Under the pieces are notes generated by a model. That model was not told where the DNA came from. It saw nothing but the letters and a program-made list of their open reading frames with translations, and made no database searches. DNA of 47,498 nucleotides from JBDRGC01 sp043818215. GTDB lineage: Bacteria; Chloroflexota; Anaerolineae; Anaerolineales; UBA11858. The position numbers were made by a program, and so were the translations under genes. Of the stretch, positions 43,054 to 47,498 are shown piece by piece (position 1 is the stretch's first letter; every line of letters begins with the position of its first letter). Where the stretch lies: the NCBI GenBank assembly GCA_043818215.1, contig JBDRGC010000459.1:1-47498 (forward strand), given 5' to 3'.

Positions 43054-45140
43054 GCTGCACTTCTTTTTCCTTCCTGGATGGTGTTTTCGGACGATTCGTC
43101 CAAGGACTCGATTTCAAGTCTGAATATCTTGTCTGGCGAAAGACCAAACCCATCGATCAAAATCTGCCCCACAGCTTGCACATTCTCTGATGCGAACTCA
43201 AGCCAATCGCATACGACCGGAAGTTCGAACTGCAAAGCTTCAGCGATTATCTGAGGAGAGTATGACAAGCAATACAAGTAACCAGCCATCAACACGCTCA
43301 TCTTTGGATACCGCTCTTTATCGAAAATATCTAAATCCGGTGGAATAAATTCAGTTGATCCCAAGATGGCATAAATCGGTACTGATTTTTCCTTACCTTT
43401 TAGAGAAACGTCGCTTATGTATCGAAACTCAACTTCTAACTTATCTTTGACGGCCTCCACCCCACTGACCGGAATTAATAGAGGCGTATGTGGATATTGT
43501 CGAGACACGTTTTGCAAACGGGCAGCAATATTGACAACATCGCCAATCACGGTATACGTAAATCGATCTTCCGAACCAATATTCCCCGCAACAACCGGCC
43601 CCGAATTGATCCCAATTCCAAATCTGATGGGAAATAAACCGCTCTGAATCCGGTGGGCGTTCAATTCGGTCACACCGCGCCAAATATCTATGGCTGCAAG
43701 GATTGCTTGTTGAATGGTCTCTTCCAGCGGGTGTTCAATAGGAGCGCCAAAAACAGCCAAGACACTGTCTCCACCAAAATGATTTACTCCACCGTGATGC
43801 TTGTGTGTGGCTGTTGTAACAATATTGAAAAACTGATTCAAAAGCGCGACTACCTCCTCAGGTGACATTTTCTCCGACATGGAGGTAAATCCACGCACGT
43901 CGGTAAATAAAATCGTCACATCCCGCATTTCTCCACCGAGCACGACCTGGTTCTGCAGCACCGCCTCACGCACATCTTCAGATACCATCCGCCCAAACAT
44001 TTCACGGATGAATTCTCGTTGCTGCAGATCCACAACCATACGATTGAAACCTCTCGTAAGCTGCCCAATTTCATCTTCCGCCTGAACATCCACGTGAACG
44101 TCAAGGTTGCCAGTGCCCACCTGCTGCGAAGCATTCAACAGCCGGAACACGGGGCCGGCAATCAATTGAGCGACCACAACGCCGAGGCCAATCAAAGCTA
44201 AAATACCCACCGCAAAAATGGTGATTAGCTGCCATGTTGTTGGGCCTTGAGACTCACTAACCAGAGATTCAGGAAGGGCTACACCCAGGAACCAGCCAGA
44301 TGGCTGCCCGCGTAAAGATAGGTCTACGACAGCCTCGATATAGCCGCGCTGGTTGATACTCACTTCTCGGGCCAGCAGAGCTTCCTCAGCGTCCGGCAAA
44401 CCACTCCGCAGTTCATCATCCAAACTATCCAGCGCAGCTACATCTAATGTCGAGACGAGTGCTTCGCCTGATGAATTGTATAGCGTTGTATTGGCAATGC
44501 CCAGCTTGGAAAGTTCGAATATCATTTTTGATACGGGAGTTCCGATCAGCAATATGCCCTGTAGGCCTTCTTCTGTTCGAATGGGGCCAACAGTATAGAT
44601 AGCCAATCCCCAGGGCGTCTCAATGATATCGACATACTTGTCTCCCATGTCATCGCTTTCGCCCGCCAACACAGCGCGGACAGAGGGCCACTCGAGATAA
44701 GATGCCGTCTCATTCTCCCTATATTCGGATGTCCCCTCGATCCGATGCCAGGTGGCAAGCGGGGCGCCATCGCTTCCTAAAATATCCACAAAATACAATT
44801 GATCGTTGACAATGTGAGGAAAAACTAACGTTCGCAGTGCATCGATATCTTGATCAACCACTGCATCGGGAACCCCCATCGTAAATGCTATTGTACGGAG
44901 CATATATAAATGCGCAGCTTCTACGTCCACCACCCCTTCGCTCACCCGGATAGAGGCATCTTCTAACTGGCTGCGAAATCTATCTTCCAATGTCGATACA
45001 AAAGAGCGTCCTACAAGGTATGTTGCCAGTCCTGCCAGCAATGAGGCAACAATAAGATATGGTATCGCTATCTTGAAACGCAGAGGCAAGGAAAGCAGAA
45101 AGCTCAGTATCGAGCGCTTTGGTTCGCTTCTTTCATTCAT
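43050..45140 (-). CDS. Class III adenylate/guanylate cyclase with extracellular sensor and HAMP
   Basis: A 696-residue signalling enzyme that would make a cyclic nucleotide in response to an outside signal. Transmembrane helices lie at about 22-44 and 303-329 and enclose an extracytoplasmic Cache-like sensor (about 45-302). HAMP follows (about 330-382), then the cyclase domain (about 405-575). Metal aspartates are D414 (FTDVRGF) and D458 (GGDSVLAVFG); NIAAR (537-541) supplies the Asn/Arg pair. The purine-selecting Lys of typical adenylate cyclases is His (H454 in VNHFGGD), so specificity is uncertain. About 100 C-terminal residues are unassigned. The start is M at 45140 with GAAGGA upstream, rather than 45185. 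Confidence 0.9.
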   Translation of the reverse strand: MNERSEPKRSILSFLLSLPLRFKIAIPYLIVASLLAGLATYLVGRSFVSTLEDRFRSQLEDASIRVSEGVVDVEAAHLYMLRTIAFTMGVPDAVVDQDIDALRTLVFPHIVNDQLYFVDILGSDGAPLATWHRIEGTSEYRENETASYLEWPSVRAVLAGESDDMGDKYVDIIETPWGLAIYTVGPIRTEEGLQGILLIGTPVSKMIFELSKLGIANTTLYNSSGEALVSTLDVAALDSLDDELRSGLPDAEEALLAREVSINQRGYIEAVVDLSLRGQPSGWFLGVALPESLVSESQGPTTWQLITIFAVGILALIGLGVVVAQLIAGPVFRLLNASQQVGTGNLDVHVDVQAEDEIGQLTRGFNRMVVDLQQREFIREMFGRMVSEDVREAVLQNQVVLGGEMRDVTILFTDVRGFTSMSEKMSPEEVVALLNQFFNIVTTATHKHHGGVNHFGGDSVLAVFGAPIEHPLEETIQQAILAAIDIWRGVTELNAHRIQSGLFPIRFGIGINSGPVVAGNIGSEDRFTYTVIGDVVNIAARLQNVSRQYPHTPLLIPVSGVEAVKDKLEVEFRYISDVSLKGKEKSVPIYAILGSTEFIPPDLDIFDKERYPKMSVLMAGYLYCLSYSPQIIAEALQFELPVVCDWLEFASENVQAVGQILIDGFGLSPDKIFRLEIESLDESSENTIQEGKRSAA

Positions 45141-45489
45141 AGTCTGTCCTTCAACTGACGAGCAAACGTATCTTCGCAATAACATGAAGAAAAGGTGGGT
45201 TCATAACAACAATTCCCGGCATGGAGATGCGTTTCATTTTGTGTTAGCATGTAGACGGGATTTTCATATCCCGCAGCATCGAGATATGGAAATCTCGGCT
45301 ACTTTGCCAGTCAAACCGGGAATTGCTGAACAAGCTATGCAATGTTCATACCTATTATAAATGAAACAATCATCCACAAATCCAGCCTTGCATGTTTGAT
45401 AAGTATATTAGGCTATGCGCGACAGAACTGCGCGCTCGGCGTGCAGTTCTATTTCTCATCTCTATCAGAACTCGATTCTAACAGGCAGG
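45141..45489. other. Gap upstream of the cyclase gene with a composite palindrome
   Basis: Outer arms CAATTCCCGG (45210-45219) and CCGGGAATTG (45316-45325) enclose hairpins CGGGAT/ATCCCG (45256-45273) and CGAGAT/ATCTCG (45280-45297). The remaining 160 bases up to the next gene show nothing I can assign. A promoter for the cyclase gene should be here, but no convincing hexamers were found. Confidence 0.75.
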
Positions 45490-45825
45490 TTATGAGGCCG
45501 GAGCAAGTTGACGCCGCTGCGTGTTCCGGGTGAAAAACTGAATAACCAGGCCCACAACGCCCACCAAAGAAATCAATCCCCGGATGCCTGTGATGATCAT
45601 CAATAGACCACCAAGTATCCCCCCGGCGACCAGTAGGCCGTTGGAAACTTTTTGGGGAAGGAGAGCCGAGACAAGTTGTATTTCCCTGGTCGCCAACCGG
45701 CTGCGCAGATCACTCACAAATTCCGGGCGAGGTGACACCTGCTGAAAAGTGGCTGCCAATTGTGTTTCCAAAAACTTCAATTCTTGGCCCAAATTATGAT
45801 CGGGTCTTCGTCTAAATAGTTTCAT
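45490..45825 (-). CDS. Small membrane protein, possible ECF-associated regulator
   Basis: A 111-residue protein with a soluble N-terminal half (LGQELKFLETQLAATFQQVSP, then RPEFVSDLRSRLA) and two hydrophobic segments (about 60-77 and 82-97). The PRPEFVSDLRSRL stretch resembles the cytoplasmic part of membrane proteins that accompany ECF sigma factors. Start 45825 is chosen over 45894, which would run through the degV end. It is seven bases after degV in a sigma-degV-this-gene row. An anti-sigma role is plausible but not shown; no zinc-binding anti-sigma motif is present. Confidence 0.65.
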   Translation of the reverse strand: MKLFRRRPDHNLGQELKFLETQLAATFQQVSPRPEFVSDLRSRLATREIQLVSALLPQKVSNGLLVAGGILGGLLMIITGIRGLISLVGVVGLVIQFFTRNTQRRQLAPAS

Positions 45826-45832
45826 AATGCAC

Positions 45833-46684
45833 CTATCCTTCTGTAACCGGGTAGGCGACAATTCCCACTGTACCTGGCCCCAAGTTAGCAGCAATACCGA
45901 TAGAAAGTTCTGTGAACATCACATGCTTGCAATTCAACACAGTACGCACTCGCTCCAACAATTCCCTTCCCGTTTTGGGATCTCTTGCATGGACGACAGC
46001 TGCGTTCACTAATTGGTCCCCAACACACTCATGTATCGCCTCCAAAATTCGCTTTATGGATCGGCGACGAGTCCGCACCTTTTCCGACATATCCAAAATG
46101 CCATCTCGCAAAACGATGATAGGCTTCACGTTCAAGACCGATGCCAGGGCCGCCTGTAAAGCTTTCACCCGTCCACTCATTCGAGCGTAGTCCAGAGTGT
46201 CCAGAGTTAAAATGATCTCCGTTTTACTGCGAATGAACGACAATCGATCTAGAATCTTATGCAAGGGAGCGCCGTTCTGTTCCATCTCGTTGGCTTCGCG
46301 GCACATGTATCCCTGGATAGCCGAACCTCCCCCGGAGTCAAACGGAATCACGTTGAATTCATCATCCACCTCACGAGCCGCGATTTCTGCCGAGGCATAA
46401 GTCCCGGAAAGTTTTCTGGTTAAGTGGATCGAAAGAATCGTGTCTCCGAGATCGGCAATCCGCCTGTAGAACTCCACAAACTGGTGAGGGGTAGGCTGAG
46501 ATGTTTTTGGAATGGTGCCACTCTCATCTACGAGCCGATAAAAGCCCTCATTGGTCAGGTTTACACCTTGAAGGAACGCTTGCTCTCCAAAGTGGATATT
46601 TATGGGGATCACCTGAATATCAAATTTCTCGATCCAATTTTGGGGCATATCCCCACCGCTATCCGTTGCAATACGTAGCATCAT
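45833..46684 (-). CDS. DegV-family fatty-acid-binding protein
   Basis: A 283-residue DegV protein; the family binds a fatty acid between two domains, and some members serve as the substrate-binding subunit of fatty acid kinase. N-terminal IATDSGGDMP (5-14), PINIHFGEQAF (about 27-37), the signature TSQPTPHQF (about 61-69), SIHLTRKLSGTYASA (about 84-98) and TLDTLDYARMSGRV. It follows the sigma factor gene by five bases, its AAAGGAT site overlapping the sigma stop. No kinase partner is in the window. Confidence 0.92.
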   Translation of the reverse strand: MMLRIATDSGGDMPQNWIEKFDIQVIPINIHFGEQAFLQGVNLTNEGFYRLVDESGTIPKTSQPTPHQFVEFYRRIADLGDTILSIHLTRKLSGTYASAEIAAREVDDEFNVIPFDSGGGSAIQGYMCREANEMEQNGAPLHKILDRLSFIRSKTEIILTLDTLDYARMSGRVKALQAALASVLNVKPIIVLRDGILDMSEKVRTRRRSIKRILEAIHECVGDQLVNAAVVHARDPKTGRELLERVRTVLNCKHVMFTELSIGIAANLGPGTVGIVAYPVTEG

Positions 46685-46689
46685 TTTCG

Positions 46690-47295
46690 TTATCCTTTAC
46701 CGTTGGATTGTAATGCTTCGGCTTGACACTCTTCACGCAAAGCTAACAGCGTTCGATGATAAAGACTTTTTATTGCGCCTTCCGTACGTCCCATAATACG
46801 ACCAATCTCAGCATTGGGGAGATGTTCGACAAACTTGAGAATCAGCAATTGTTGACGCTCCGGCGGTAACCGGCGGACGACCCGCAAGAGGCTCTCCTGT
46901 TCCTCGGTTTTCAGAATCGCCGATTCAGGCTGCTCACCTGTATATCGGACGATAAAACTATCATCCAGCGGGATTTCGCGCCGGCGGCTGTTATCACGAT
47001 ACCAGTTGGCTACCAGGTTATGAGCAATCCGGTACAACCAGGCAGAGATGGGCAGCCCGCGATTCTGATAATTCCCAATATGCCGCATAGCGCGGTAAAA
47101 AACGCGGGCGGTCAGATCTTCAGCATCATGTTGGTTAGTAGTACGATAGTATATATAATTGAAAATTCGGCCTACATAGCGCTCATAGAGCACCCCAAAG
47201 GCCTCCTGATCCCCTAGTGCAATTCGAGCCAGCACTTCGTCATCCGAGATATTTACGATATTACTCATTTGTTCAAATAGGGGATTACTTGACAT
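46690..47295 (-). CDS. ECF-type RNA polymerase sigma factor
   Basis: A 201-residue sigma-70-family factor with regions 2 and 4 only. Region 2 (about 28-95) contains EAFGVLYERYVGRIFNYIYY, DAEDLTARVFYRAMRHI and ISAWLYRIAHNLVANWYRD. Region 4 (about 130-185) contains RLPPERQQLLILKFVEHLPN, then EIGRIMGRTEGAIKSLYHRT. Start at 47295; M10 (47268) is an alternative. The downstream degV and small membrane protein genes are tightly linked, suggesting one operon under its own control. Confidence 0.93.
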   Translation of the reverse strand: MSSNPLFEQMSNIVNISDDEVLARIALGDQEAFGVLYERYVGRIFNYIYYRTTNQHDAEDLTARVFYRAMRHIGNYQNRGLPISAWLYRIAHNLVANWYRDNSRRREIPLDDSFIVRYTGEQPESAILKTEEQESLLRVVRRLPPERQQLLILKFVEHLPNAEIGRIMGRTEGAIKSLYHRTLLALREECQAEALQSNGKG

Positions 47296-47498
47296 AACCC
47301 CGTGGGGTTTCGAAAGTTTCTAGCTCCCTGGGAATTGCCGGGGTAAGGGGAGCAAAACTGGGCATGGTTCAAATAAGCCAATATTTCCATTACAGTTTCA
47401 GCGTAGTTCGCCGGTTGAGTAGGCGGCATTTTCGCCGTATCGACATCGTGCCCTTTAGGGTAAACCAAGAACGGGTCTCATAAATGCCGCTACGCCTT
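47296..47498. other. Gap at the window edge with a palindromic element
   Basis: TTCGCCGGTTGAG (47407-47419) also occurs in the insert at 41972-41984. CGTAGTTCGCCGG and GCCGCTACGCC (47488-47498) look like arms of another composite palindrome cut off by the window end. No gene seen. Confidence 0.55.

Overview
This window looks like a chromosomal segment of a Chloroflexota bacterium, probably Anaerolineae. That placement is an inference from several features: two secreted lipoproteins with Thr/Pro-rich 'PTWTP' linkers, a LysM plus lamin-tail protein, a NADH dehydrogenase cluster that stops at nuoK, a FadN-type beta-oxidation cluster, and very repeat-rich intergenic DNA. The 16S gene (10971-12497) would settle the placement. 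Base composition is moderately GC-rich, except for a clearly AT-rich island at about 21.36-23.47 kb.

Layout. 1-5.4 kb (+ strand unless noted): the tail of an unidentified gene, sucCD (succinyl-CoA ligase), acpP (minus strand), type 2 isopentenyl-PP isomerase and a polyprenyl synthase. 5.5-6.9 kb (-): hemW, carrying one frameshift and two repeat insertions. 7.0-12.8 kb (-): a complete rRNA operon 16S-tRNA-Ile-tRNA-Ala-23S-5S, with two good promoters, RNase III-type processing stems, leader hairpins and a terminator. 12.9-16.6 kb (-): recR, ybaB, dnaX and a LysM/lamin-tail protein. 17.0-30.4 kb (+): a NYN-domain gene, then nuoABCDE-[island]-FGHIJK. 30.5-41.9 kb (-): a fatty-acid oxidation cluster comprising a TetR regulator, an MBL-fold protein, two acyl-CoA dehydrogenases, two lipoproteins, fadN, fadA and an SCP2 protein, with a small nuclease-bearing repeat element wedged between fadN and fadA. 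42.3-47.3 kb (-): a PT-rich membrane protein, a class III cyclase, a small membrane protein, a DegV protein and an ECF sigma factor.

How the genes work together. NuoA-K would form the NADH-input, Fe-S and part of the membrane arms of complex I; nuoL, nuoM and nuoN are not here. The fad cluster would feed NADH and acetyl-CoA into that chain and into the TCA cycle, where SucCD acts. The TetR gene has a convincing promoter with an operator just downstream of the -10, so it probably autoregulates and may control the downstream fad genes.

Most unusual content. (1) Between nuoE and nuoF lay a HEPN-MNT gene pair. Its HEPN gene has been split by a roughly 2.1 kb AT-rich insertion carrying a lipoprotein and an amidase_6-type secreted enzyme; the HEPN 3' end is still readable immediately before the MNT gene, and MNT has an in-frame amber stop. 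(2) A 548-bp unit between fadN and fadA encodes only a GxxExxY-family PD-(D/E)XK protein. It is bounded by inverted arrays of ACACGGAT-like units starting and ending in GTAC, and a 150-bp internally deleted derivative with the same ends lies beside it. This is a candidate single-gene mobile element. (3) Most non-overlapping gene junctions hold short 7- or 8-bp tandem arrays, each locus with its own unit. Similar arrays sit in frame inside hemW and nuoG. (4) Composite palindromes, with an outer stem enclosing two or more hairpins, recur with different sequences at several junctions, in places nested inside the short arrays.
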